Source: Bacteroidota bacterium
GTDB taxonomy: Bacteria; Bacteroidota; Bacteroidia; Chitinophagales; Chitinophagaceae
Direction: 5' to 3'
Assembly: GCA_947463975.1 (NCBI GenBank)
Contig: CANHUW010000092.1
Span: forward strand, 1 to 6,718
Length of the DNA: 6,718 nucleotides
A model generated the notes under the pieces. That model ran no database searches. It was not told the origin of the DNA and saw only the letters and a list, made by a program, of their open reading frames with translations. Shown here one piece after another: positions 1 through 5,631 of the stretch (its first letter is position 1; each line of letters begins with the position of its first letter). Both the position numbers and the translations under genes were made by a program.

Positions 1-211
1 ACAACTCCATTAAATTATCGGTAGGCGCATATGTACTTTGTACTAAAAAAACATAATCACCACGGATACTTTCCAAAAATACAGGCTGGAATTCTCCGTC
101 ACTGAATTTTTGAATATTTACTTTACCAATGGGGGCGCCAAATCTTTGGGCAATTTTCTCAGCAAGTTCAGTTGAGCCTGTGCCTGCAAATATTTTAACT
201 GAAGGATTCAT
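1..211 (-). CDS. prs: Ribose-phosphate pyrophosphokinase (PRPP synthetase), N-terminal part
   Basis: The gene reads leftward from an ATG at 211-209 and is cut by the window edge after 70 codons, so only about the first fifth to quarter of a roughly 310-residue enzyme is present. The family makes PRPP from ribose 5-phosphate and ATP in the cytoplasm, feeding purine, pyrimidine, His, Trp and NAD synthesis. The visible part starts MNPSVKIFAGTGSTELAEKI and carries the conserved FSDGE at residues 36-40 (ATP-site loop in characterised PRPP synthetases), ESIRG at 47-51 and the VQST..PTDNLMEL run at 58-70. All are typical of class I PRPP synthetases. The PRPP-binding loop and the regulatory flexible loop lie outside the window. 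The start is set by family alignment and by a -7 promoter-like element 17 nt upstream. There is no Shine-Dalgarno site. It is divergent from radC. Confidence 0.95.
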   Translation of the reverse strand, partial: MNPSVKIFAGTGSTELAEKIAQRFGAPIGKVNIQKFSDGEFQPVFLESIRGDYVFLVQSTYAPTDNLMEL

Positions 212-228
212 GGAGTAGTGTATTGCAT

Positions 229-260
229 CAAAGTTAAAGAGAAGCACAAAAAGAATTAAA
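229..260 (-). promoter_or_regulatory. Putative Bacteroidota sigma-type promoter of prs
   Basis: On the minus strand, TAACTTTG (236-229) matches the Bacteroidota -7 consensus TAnnTTTG at every fixed position. TTTA (260-257), one mismatch from the -33 element TTTG, lies 20 nt upstream, within the usual spacing. The element ends 17 nt before the prs ATG, so the predicted leader is only about 12 nt. The motif match is seen directly; promoter activity is inferred. Confidence 0.45.
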
Positions 261-270
261 TAATAAAAGC

Positions 271-290
271 GCTACTTTTCAACAAGTAGC
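271..290. repeat. Perfect 7-bp inverted repeat (hairpin) in the prs/radC divergent gap
   Basis: GCTACTT (271-277) and AAGTAGC (284-290) are perfect reverse complements around the 6-nt loop TTCAAC. Reading leftward, the stem is followed by GCTTTTATTATTT, an A/T-rich but interrupted run, so it is a poor intrinsic terminator. It lies just upstream of the putative prs promoter, so it could be a protein-binding palindrome or a leftover 3' structure. The rest of 212-380 holds the two putative promoters and otherwise nothing recognisable: no tRNA and no small ORF of interest. Confidence 0.4.
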
Positions 291-355
291 CAACTTATAC
301 ACATATCATCCGCCTTTATAGTATTTATACCCAAAATTTAAATGTCTATTTCTTG

Positions 356-363
356 GATTTTTG
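356..363 (+). promoter_or_regulatory. Weak -7-like promoter element before radC
   Basis: GATTTTTG matches TAnnTTTG at all but the first fixed base and ends exactly 17 nt before the ATG at 381, the same distance as in prs and the DUF3467 gene. No convincing -33 TTTG is found 17-23 nt upstream. If it is used, the mRNA would start after the upstream ATG at 342, favouring the start at 381. Confidence 0.25.
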
Positions 364-380
364 TCGTAAAGAAGCTAAGC

Positions 381-1070
381 ATGCATGATTCTATTAAGCA
401 TTGGGCGGTAGAAGATCAACCCATTTATAAATTATATACTAAAGGCGCAAAGCATTTGAGCACCGCAGAATTATTGGCTATTATTTTGCAACATGGTACG
501 GCTAATCAAAATGCCATTCAAATGGCAAGAAACCTTTTAGCTAGCACCCAACATAATTTTAAAAAATTAGCCGGCTTTACATTAAAAGATATTTTGAATT
601 TGAACATTAAAGGCATTGGGAAAGTCAAAGCTGTCAGAATTTTAGCTGCGATTGAATTAGGATCAAGAAGACTGGATACACATTATCCCAAAACAGCCAT
701 CTCCCAAAGTTCAGATGTGGTGAAATACTTAAGAAACAGTTTGCAATATGAACCCAAAGAATATTTCATGATACTCTTACTCAATCAAGCCAATAAAATT
801 ATTCATGAAGAAATCTTGAGTGAAGGCGGCATTACTGGAACCATTGCAGATCCAAGAATTATTTTTAAAACCGCGCTCACCTATAGTGCAACAGGTTTCA
901 TTATATGCCATAATCATCCCAGCGGTCAACTAAGACCTAGCAATATGGATGACCGATTAACAGAGAAAGTAAAAAAAGGTGCCCAAGTATTTGACCTGCA
1001 ATTAATAGATCATATCATTGTAAGCACCGAAGGATATTATAGTTATGCAGAGCAGTCTGCTAATTGGTGA
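381..1070 (+). CDS. radC: RadC family JAB/MPN-domain protein
   Basis: This 229-residue protein belongs to the RadC (UPF0758/JAMM) family. The N-terminal part has the family opening SIKHWAVEDQP and KGAKHLSTAELLAIIL, then a helix-hairpin-helix segment (GIGKVKA, about residues 78-84). The C-terminal JAB domain keeps the zinc-site signature HNHPSG at 177-182 (His177, His179), then PS..D with Asp190, and the candidate catalytic Glu127 in EPKEYF. LIDHIIV closes the domain. The family is named for DNA repair, but the E. coli protein's role was later withdrawn and the true substrate is unknown; a metal-dependent hydrolase fold is all that can be claimed. The frame stays open to an ATG at 342, which would add MSISWIFVVKKLS. 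That stretch is hydrophobic and unlike RadC N-termini, so the ATG at 381 is preferred. The gene converges on the DUF3467 gene. Confidence 0.92.
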   Translation: MHDSIKHWAVEDQPIYKLYTKGAKHLSTAELLAIILQHGTANQNAIQMARNLLASTQHNFKKLAGFTLKDILNLNIKGIGKVKAVRILAAIELGSRRLDTHYPKTAISQSSDVVKYLRNSLQYEPKEYFMILLLNQANKIIHEEILSEGGITGTIADPRIIFKTALTYSATGFIICHNHPSGQLRPSNMDDRLTEKVKKGAQVFDLQLIDHIIVSTEGYYSYAEQSANW

Positions 1071-1072
1071 AA

Positions 1073-1381
1073 TTATGCTTGCGCAGTAGGACCGCCAAAA
1101 TTCATGGGAATTTCAATCGCTTCCATATCACCGATAGGACCATTCGCAGCCTCGAACTTTTCAATATTCTCTACCATGGCTTTCATAAAACGTTTAGCAT
1201 GCATAGGTGTTAAAATCACTCTAGACTTTACCTTACTTTTTGGAGTACCTGGCATCACATTCACAAAATCCACTACAAATTCTGCATTGCTATGTGTAAT
1301 GATAGCCAAATTAGCATAAGTGCCCTCTGCGATTTCTTCGCTGATCTCAATATTTAAAGGCTGATTAGGTTGTTGTTCCAT
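1073..1381 (-). CDS. DUF3467 domain protein
   Basis: This is a small acidic protein of 102 residues. The core from about residue 10 (IEISEEIAEGTYANLAII) through HSNAEFVVDF, PGTPKSKVKSRVILTP and HAKRFMKAMVENI to about residue 80 is the DUF3467 family pattern, and the length fits. It has no signal peptide, membrane segment or catalytic-looking motif, so it is probably cytosolic. Its function is unknown. From memory, DUF3467 genes in many Bacteroidota sit next to rpoC, which is not the case in this window. The ATG at 1381 is the natural start: the protein begins just before the domain, and a -7 promoter element lies 17 nt upstream. It is divergent from folD. Its stop codon is 2 bp from that of radC, leaving no room for a dedicated terminator between the two. 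Confidence 0.9.
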   Translation of the reverse strand: MEQQPNQPLNIEISEEIAEGTYANLAIITHSNAEFVVDFVNVMPGTPKSKVKSRVILTPMHAKRFMKAMVENIEKFEAANGPIGDMEAIEIPMNFGGPTAQA

Positions 1382-1398
1382 ATTTTAAATTATGGTAA

Positions 1399-1429
1399 CA
1401 AAGATACTCGGAACCAATCTTAAAATAAA
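1399..1429 (-). promoter_or_regulatory. Putative promoter of the DUF3467 gene
   Basis: On the minus strand, TATCTTTG (1406-1399) is a full match to the fixed bases of TAnnTTTG. TTTA (1429-1426) lies 19 nt upstream as a one-mismatch -33 element. The -7 element ends 17 nt before the ATG at 1381. The -33 half lies immediately beside the folD -7 element on the other strand, so the two promoters could interfere. Activity is inferred from motif and spacing only. Confidence 0.45.
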
Positions 1430-1430
1430 C

Positions 1431-1438
1431 TAAATTTG
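1431..1438 (+). promoter_or_regulatory. folD -7 promoter element, predicting a leaderless transcript
   Basis: TAAATTTG fits TAnnTTTG completely and ends 4 nt before the folD ATG at 1443. In mapped Bacteroidota promoters transcription starts a few bases after this element, so the mRNA would begin at or next to the A of the start codon. The -33 region is weak: CTCG at 1407-1410 has 20 nt spacing but only two matches. The position is seen; leaderless transcription is inferred. Confidence 0.45.
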
Positions 1439-1442
1439 CCTC

Positions 1443-2321
1443 ATGTTAGTACTAGATGGCAAAATAGCTTCCGCAGCGGTAAAAGCAAGTTTATTAGAGC
1501 AAACCACTGCCTTAAAAGCAGCTGGCAAAAGAACACCTCATTTAGCAGCCATTTTAGTGGGCAATAATGGCGCGAGTGAAACCTATGTTGCTAGCAAAGT
1601 GAAAAATTGTGAGGAGACTGGTTTTGGTTCTTCTTTATTCAGATTCGAACAAACTGTTTCAGAAGAAGCATTATTAGCAAAAATTGACGAACTCAATAAA
1701 GACGAAAATGTAGATGGCATTTTGGTTCAATTACCTTTACCAAAACATATTGACGATGCAAAAGTGATTGAGGCCATTCATCCCAATAAAGATGTGGATG
1801 GCTTTCACCCAGCAAATGTGGGTAGATTAGTACAAGGATTGAATACATTTATTCCTGCTACTCCCTTTGGTGTTTTATTGATGTTGGAGCATTTTAATAT
1901 TCCTACTAAAGGAAAAAATGCTGTGGTGATTGGGAGAAGTAATATTGTTGGAAGACCCATGAGTGTTTTATTAAGCGCTGATCATCCACAAGGAAACGCA
2001 ACAGTAACTTGTTGTCACAGATACACACCCAAAGAAGACTTGATTGCAGCATGTAAAAATGCTGACATTGTAGTAGTAGCAGTAGGTATTCCAGAATTTA
2101 TTACTGGAGATATGATCAAACCAGGTGCTACGGTGATAGACGTAGGTATTACAAGAGTAGCAGATGAAACTGCTAAGAAAGGTTTTAGAATTAAAGGGGA
2201 TGTGCATTACGCTTCTGCGAGTGAAGTGGCAAGCGCGATTACACCAGTGCCAGGCGGAGTTGGTTTGATGACCATTGCTGCCTTATTAAAAAACACCATG
2301 AAAGCCTACCAAGGTTTATAA
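1443..2321 (+). CDS. folD: Bifunctional methylenetetrahydrofolate dehydrogenase / methenyltetrahydrofolate cyclohydrolase
   Basis: This cytosolic enzyme interconverts 5,10-methylene-THF and 10-formyl-THF using NAD(P), supplying one-carbon units for purine and formyl-Met-tRNA synthesis. Its 292 residues match the usual family length. The catalytic domain has the ETYVASK segment with Tyr48 and the catalytic Lys52, VQLPLP at 95-100 and KDVDGFHP at 116-123 with Asp119. The nucleotide-binding domain carries VIGRSNIVGRP at 162-172, and the C-terminal signature PVPGGVG is at 268-274. A small variation is CHRYTP at 191-196 where E. coli-type enzymes have a CHSRT-like stretch; I recall HR-T forms in other Bacteroidota, so it looks lineage-typical. 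The ATG at 1443 gives the standard N-terminus and lies 4 nt after a -7 element. It heads an apparent operon with queE, 18 bp downstream, and the OmpA-type gene. Confidence 0.97.
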   Translation: MLVLDGKIASAAVKASLLEQTTALKAAGKRTPHLAAILVGNNGASETYVASKVKNCEETGFGSSLFRFEQTVSEEALLAKIDELNKDENVDGILVQLPLPKHIDDAKVIEAIHPNKDVDGFHPANVGRLVQGLNTFIPATPFGVLLMLEHFNIPTKGKNAVVIGRSNIVGRPMSVLLSADHPQGNATVTCCHRYTPKEDLIAACKNADIVVVAVGIPEFITGDMIKPGATVIDVGITRVADETAKKGFRIKGDVHYASASEVASAITPVPGGVGLMTIAALLKNTMKAYQGL

Positions 2322-2339
2322 AATATATAATCAACTATT

Positions 2340-2948
2340 TTGAGCCATCCTACTTCCTATCCAGTAATGGAAATGTTTTACTCTTTACAAGGTGAAGGAT
2401 TTCATCAAGGTCGTGCTGCGTTTTTTATTAGACTAGCTGGTTGTGATGTGGGTTGTGTTTGGTGTGATGTAAAAGAAAGTTGGGATGCGTCTCAACATCC
2501 TGTATTAACAATCAAAGAAATTATAGATGCAGCTAAAGCACATCCTGCTAGACTAGCGATTGTAACAGGAGGCGAACCATTGTTATATCAATTAGATGCA
2601 TTAACCACTGCTTTAAAAGAAGCAGGATTTGAAACCAATATAGAAACTTCTGGATCAAGCCCTATGTCGGGCAATTGGGATTGGGTTTGTTTATCCCCTA
2701 AAAAATTTAAAGCCCCATTAGAAGAAAATATTTCAAAAGCTTCCGAATTAAAAGTGGTCGTATTTAACAAACACGATTTTGATTGGGCAGAAACTTATGC
2801 TAAACAAGTAAGCCCTTCTTGTAAATTATATTTACAGCCAGAATGGGATAAATCTGCAGAGATAACTCCTCTTGTAATAGAATATATTAAAGCCAACCCA
2901 CAATGGGAATTAAGTGCTCAATTGCATAAGTATATTCAAGTACCTTAA
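2340..2948 (+). CDS. queE: 7-carboxy-7-deazaguanine synthase (radical SAM)
   Basis: QueE converts 6-carboxytetrahydropterin to 7-carboxy-7-deazaguanine, a step in preQ0/queuosine tRNA modification. The 202-residue protein shows the QueE opening VMEMFYSLQGEG, the radical-SAM cluster motif CDVGCVWC (Cys35, Cys39, Cys42), TGGEP at 76-80 for SAM binding, LQPEW at 165-169 and the C-terminal SAQLHKYI. The residue after CysAsp is Val44, where many QueE proteins have Thr (CDT) that binds Mg2+; the WCDVKESWD form is, as I recall, common in Bacteroidota. The start is unusual. The frame closes upstream at a TAA (2328-2330), and the first ATG (2367) would remove SHPTSYPV and begin inside the conserved VMEMFY strand. 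TTG at 2340 is therefore preferred, with ATT at 2337 and ATG at 2367 as alternatives. It is probably co-transcribed with folD. No queC, queD or queF gene is in the window. Confidence 0.93.
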   Translation: MSHPTSYPVMEMFYSLQGEGFHQGRAAFFIRLAGCDVGCVWCDVKESWDASQHPVLTIKEIIDAAKAHPARLAIVTGGEPLLYQLDALTTALKEAGFETNIETSGSSPMSGNWDWVCLSPKKFKAPLEENISKASELKVVVFNKHDFDWAETYAKQVSPSCKLYLQPEWDKSAEITPLVIEYIKANPQWELSAQLHKYIQVP

Positions 2949-2950
2949 TC

Positions 2951-4474
2951 ATGCTTACAAGCAAATTGCATATTGCCTTATTTAGTTTGCTTTTTCTAAG
3001 CTTCGGTCAATCTGCTTTTTCACAATTAAATATTTTTCAAGAGGCTTTTGAACAAAAAAAAATTGACCAAGCAATTCTTGCATTTGATAATGCATGGAGC
3101 ATAGATAGTAATGAGGCAAAGCCTTTCATTGTGAAGTATTTGAGTTTATACGCCATGAAAGGAGAATACAGAACAGCCTATGACAGACTTCAACCAATGA
3201 TTATTAATAATACCTTGCCCACTTATCTAAAAGACAAAGCAGAAAGCCTTTATCAAACTTGCAGCTTTGCAATAAGGTATCCAATAGCAAAAGAAATTAC
3301 TATTCAAAATATAGGCGATAGTATTAATAGCAAAGACGCAGAGTATTTTCCAAGTATTAATTTTCAGGATAGCATTTTGCTTTTTATGCGAAGAGCTAAT
3401 TGGCAAAGAGAAGATTTTTATGTGAGTTATTTAAACAAAGACGGATTTACAAAAGCACAATTAATGAAAGATGCTTTAAATAGCAGTGCAAAAAAAGGAA
3501 GTGCTAGTGTAAGCAAGGATCAACAAACCTTATATTTTGCAGCAGACTTTCCAGGAATGGGTTATGGCAGGTATGATATTTATAATGTAATCAGTACCGA
3601 TTCAGGTTGGAGCAACCCCAAAAACTTGGGAAGAAATATCAATACGGATTTTTGGGAAAGCGCCCCTAGCATAAGTCCCGACGGCAAGGCTTTGTATTTT
3701 TGCAGCAATAGCCCAGATGGTTATGGCGGTATTGATATTTATGTAAGTTATAAAAATGAAAAAGGATATTGGGAGGAAGCAGAAAATTTGGGGCCCAATA
3801 TTAACACTGTTGCAGACGAACAAGCTCCATTTATTCATGCAGACAATCAAACATTGTATTTCGCATCCAATGGCTGGCCTGGTTTTGGAGGATCCGATGT
3901 TTTTGTAAGTAGAAAAAATAAAGAAGGTGCATGGTCCAAGCCCATCAACCTTGGTTATCCAATCAATACTTTTGATAATGAAGGTAGTATTAGCGTTACA
4001 AGCAATGGACAGGATGCTTTTATGGCAAGTGATAGGGCAGATACAAGAGGTGGATTAGATATTTATAAAGTGGTATTGTCAGAAAGCACCAGAGGATTTA
4101 TAAAAGAAGATACTACTAGTTTCACAGTTGTTGTGAATCAAACAAAAAATTTCAACGCGGTTTTATTTGAAATTAATTCTGATCAAATTAAATACACGGG
4201 TAGTGAATTAGATAGTGTTGCCAATTTTTTAATACTACAAAAAAAAGCAACTATCCTAATTGAAGGACATACAGACAATACGGGCAATGCTGCACAAAAC
4301 ATCATCCTATCTACCAAAAGAGCCGAAGCCATTAAACAATGGCTAATCAATCATCAAGTGGAAGCCAATAGAATTAGCACCATTGGTTATGGAGACAAAT
4401 TACCTATTGCTTCTAATAATACCGAAGCAGGAAGAGCACTCAATAGAAGAACCAGTTTCCGCATTATTTTTTAA
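2951..4474 (+). CDS. PorE-like exported protein: helical repeats, PD40 beta-propeller and OmpA peptidoglycan-binding domain
   Basis: This 507-residue protein has a signal peptide (hydrophobic core about residues 6-19, likely cut after AFS at 22-24). There is no lipobox Cys, so it should be a soluble or outer-membrane-associated periplasmic protein. Residues about 27-110 look like TPR-type helices. Residues about 120-375 form five PD40-type units with recurring SxxxDxxxLYF and GGxDIY patterns near 131, 185, 237, 291 and 345, linked by repeated NLGxxINT segments. The C-terminal OmpA domain (about 400-507) has EGHTDNTG, with Asp442 and Arg457 spaced as in the diaminopimelate-binding pair of OmpA-like proteins, and NRR at 498-500. 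The order TPR-propeller-OmpA resembles PorE, a type IX secretion protein linking the machine to peptidoglycan. PorE is a lipoprotein with a further domain before OmpA, which I do not see. A cell-wall anchoring role is likely; T9SS membership is only a possibility. It starts 2 bp after queE. Confidence 0.88.
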   Translation: MLTSKLHIALFSLLFLSFGQSAFSQLNIFQEAFEQKKIDQAILAFDNAWSIDSNEAKPFIVKYLSLYAMKGEYRTAYDRLQPMIINNTLPTYLKDKAESLYQTCSFAIRYPIAKEITIQNIGDSINSKDAEYFPSINFQDSILLFMRRANWQREDFYVSYLNKDGFTKAQLMKDALNSSAKKGSASVSKDQQTLYFAADFPGMGYGRYDIYNVISTDSGWSNPKNLGRNINTDFWESAPSISPDGKALYFCSNSPDGYGGIDIYVSYKNEKGYWEEAENLGPNINTVADEQAPFIHADNQTLYFASNGWPGFGGSDVFVSRKNKEGAWSKPINLGYPINTFDNEGSISVTSNGQDAFMASDRADTRGGLDIYKVVLSESTRGFIKEDTTSFTVVVNQTKNFNAVLFEINSDQIKYTGSELDSVANFLILQKKATILIEGHTDNTGNAAQNIILSTKRAEAIKQWLINHQVEANRISTIGYGDKLPIASNNTEAGRALNRRTSFRIIF

Positions 4475-4510
4475 GGTATTTATACGCTCCATTGATTTGA
4501 CTTTAACACT

Positions 4511-4518
4511 GAGTTTTG
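4511..4518 (+). promoter_or_regulatory. Probable dprA -7-like element
   Basis: GAGTTTTG matches TAnnTTTG except for the first base and ends 4 nt before the dprA ATG at 4523, the same placement as in folD. The best -33 candidates are ATTG at 4491-4494 (16 nt spacer) and TTTG at 4496-4499 (11 nt, too short). The 48-bp gap 4475-4522 shows no terminator hairpin, so read-through from the upstream operon is also possible. Confidence 0.3.
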
Positions 4519-4522
4519 TGCA

Positions 4523-5614
4523 ATGGATACACATAACTCAATTAATGAATTAATCTACCTCATTGCTTTTTCAAAATTGAAAAGCATTAATGAAATAGAC
4601 AAGAAGAAAATATTAATCCAATTAGGAAGTGCTCAACATGTTTTTGAGTATTGTAAAGCCTCGCAAGCATTACATCATATCTACTGGCCTTTAGATATAG
4701 CCAAAAGAGAAATTGATTTTATTACAAAGCATGCTATCAAAGCCATTTCTATTCTTGACAAAGATTATCCCAATAGATTAATTCATATTGACGATGCCCC
4801 ACTTTTGATTTATCACAAAGGCAAAGGAAATTTTCAACTACCCTATTTAATAAGTATTGTTGGTACCAGAGCACACACACTTCAAGCTTTTGCAATCATT
4901 AAAGATTTAATAGAAGGCATTCAGCACTTGCCTATTGGCATCATCAGTGGATTAGCAATAGGGATTGATACCATTGCACATAAAACTGCTATTGATTTTA
5001 AATTACCTACTTGGGCGGTGCTGGGTCATGGATTGGACATGATCTATCCTACACAAAATCGTAAACTCGCCATTGACATGTTAGAAAAGGGAGGTCTTTT
5101 TACGGAATTTACAAGCAAGACTTCACCTTTGCATTTTCACTTCCCCAAAAGAAATAGAATTGTTGCAGGTTTAACAGATGCTACTATTGTTGTTGAAACA
5201 GATACCAAGGGAGGTAGTATGATTACTGCAGGCCTTGCGTTTAAATTCAACAGAGAAGTTTTTGCAGCGCCAGGAAAAATTAATGACCCAAAAAGCAGGG
5301 GATGTTTATCACTTATAAAAAACAATTTGGCGAGTATGTACCACGACCCAATCCATTTTTTAGAAGCCATGCAATGGCCCATTCCAGAAAAGCCAAAAAT
5401 TCGCAAACAAAATCAACCAATGAGCTTTGATGGGGATCCTATCTCCCAACAAATTATTGAATTCATTGATATCCATAGCCCGGTTCAGGAAGCATATTTA
5501 CACGAACATTTTACTTTGGAGCCAGCGCTATTGGCAGCAAAACTGCTTGATTTAGAATTAGATGGGGCTATTGAAAGGCAGGCTGGCAACCAATATGCCA
5601 GAAAAATTGACTAA
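4523..5614 (+). CDS. dprA: DNA-processing protein DprA (Smf)
   Basis: DprA binds incoming single-stranded DNA in the cytoplasm during natural transformation and loads RecA. The 363-residue protein has all three expected parts. Residues 1-100 form a helical SAM/HhH-like N-terminal region. Residues about 105-285 are the Rossmann-like DNA_processg_A core: VGTR at 113-116, SGLAIGID at 142-149, GHGLDMIYP at 168-176, FPKRNRIVAGL at 207-217, and TKGGSMITA at 228-236 as the usual SGS-ITA segment. Residues about 300-363 fit the C-terminal winged-helix domain. GCLSLI at 260-265 has Leu where the family usually has Asn (GxNxLI). The ATG at 4523 fits the family N-terminus and a -7-like element 4 nt upstream. 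DprA is widespread even in bacteria not known to be competent, so this gene alone does not prove transformation. guaB follows after 17 bp. Confidence 0.96.
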   Translation: MDTHNSINELIYLIAFSKLKSINEIDKKKILIQLGSAQHVFEYCKASQALHHIYWPLDIAKREIDFITKHAIKAISILDKDYPNRLIHIDDAPLLIYHKGKGNFQLPYLISIVGTRAHTLQAFAIIKDLIEGIQHLPIGIISGLAIGIDTIAHKTAIDFKLPTWAVLGHGLDMIYPTQNRKLAIDMLEKGGLFTEFTSKTSPLHFHFPKRNRIVAGLTDATIVVETDTKGGSMITAGLAFKFNREVFAAPGKINDPKSRGCLSLIKNNLASMYHDPIHFLEAMQWPIPEKPKIRKQNQPMSFDGDPISQQIIEFIDIHSPVQEAYLHEHFTLEPALLAAKLLDLELDGAIERQAGNQYARKID

Positions 5615-5620
5615 AAACCC

Positions 5621-5628
5621 TATCTTTG
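5621..5628 (+). promoter_or_regulatory. guaB -7 promoter element, predicting a leaderless transcript
   Basis: TATCTTTG is a full match to the fixed bases of TAnnTTTG. It starts 6 nt after the dprA stop codon and ends 3 nt before the guaB ATG at 5632. TATG at 5594-5597 is a possible one-mismatch -33 element with a long 23-nt spacer, inside the dprA coding region. If active, guaB mRNA would start at or beside its AUG, independently of dprA. Confidence 0.45.
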
Positions 5629-5631
5629 CCT

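Noticed and set aside
1104..1319. Plus-strand open frame of 71 codons opposite the DUF3467 gene
   Set aside because: It lies wholly antisense to a recognised conserved domain and its translation resembles no family.
1971..2207. Minus-strand open frame of 78 codons inside folD
   Set aside because: Antisense to the FolD nucleotide-binding domain; the Cys/Tyr/Ser-rich translation is typical of a shadow frame.
2588..2770. Minus-strand open frame of 60 codons inside queE
   Set aside because: Fully antisense to conserved QueE sequence, with no promoter or start context.
3602..3850. Minus-strand open frame of 82 codons inside the OmpA-type gene
   Set aside because: Antisense to PD40 repeats; the hydrophobic, Ile-rich translation arises from the complement of Asn/Tyr-rich codons.
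3540..4070. Apparent DNA repeats within the OmpA-type gene
   Set aside because: They reflect repeated PD40 protein motifs and have diverged at DNA level; they are not a tandem DNA repeat or mobile element.
4475..4522. Possible terminator between the OmpA-type gene and dprA
   Set aside because: Only a loose CATTG/CAATG pair around a long spacer was found; there is no stable stem and no T-tract.
5137..5406. Minus-strand open frame of 89 codons inside dprA
   Set aside because: Antisense to the most conserved DprA motifs, with no recognisable domain.
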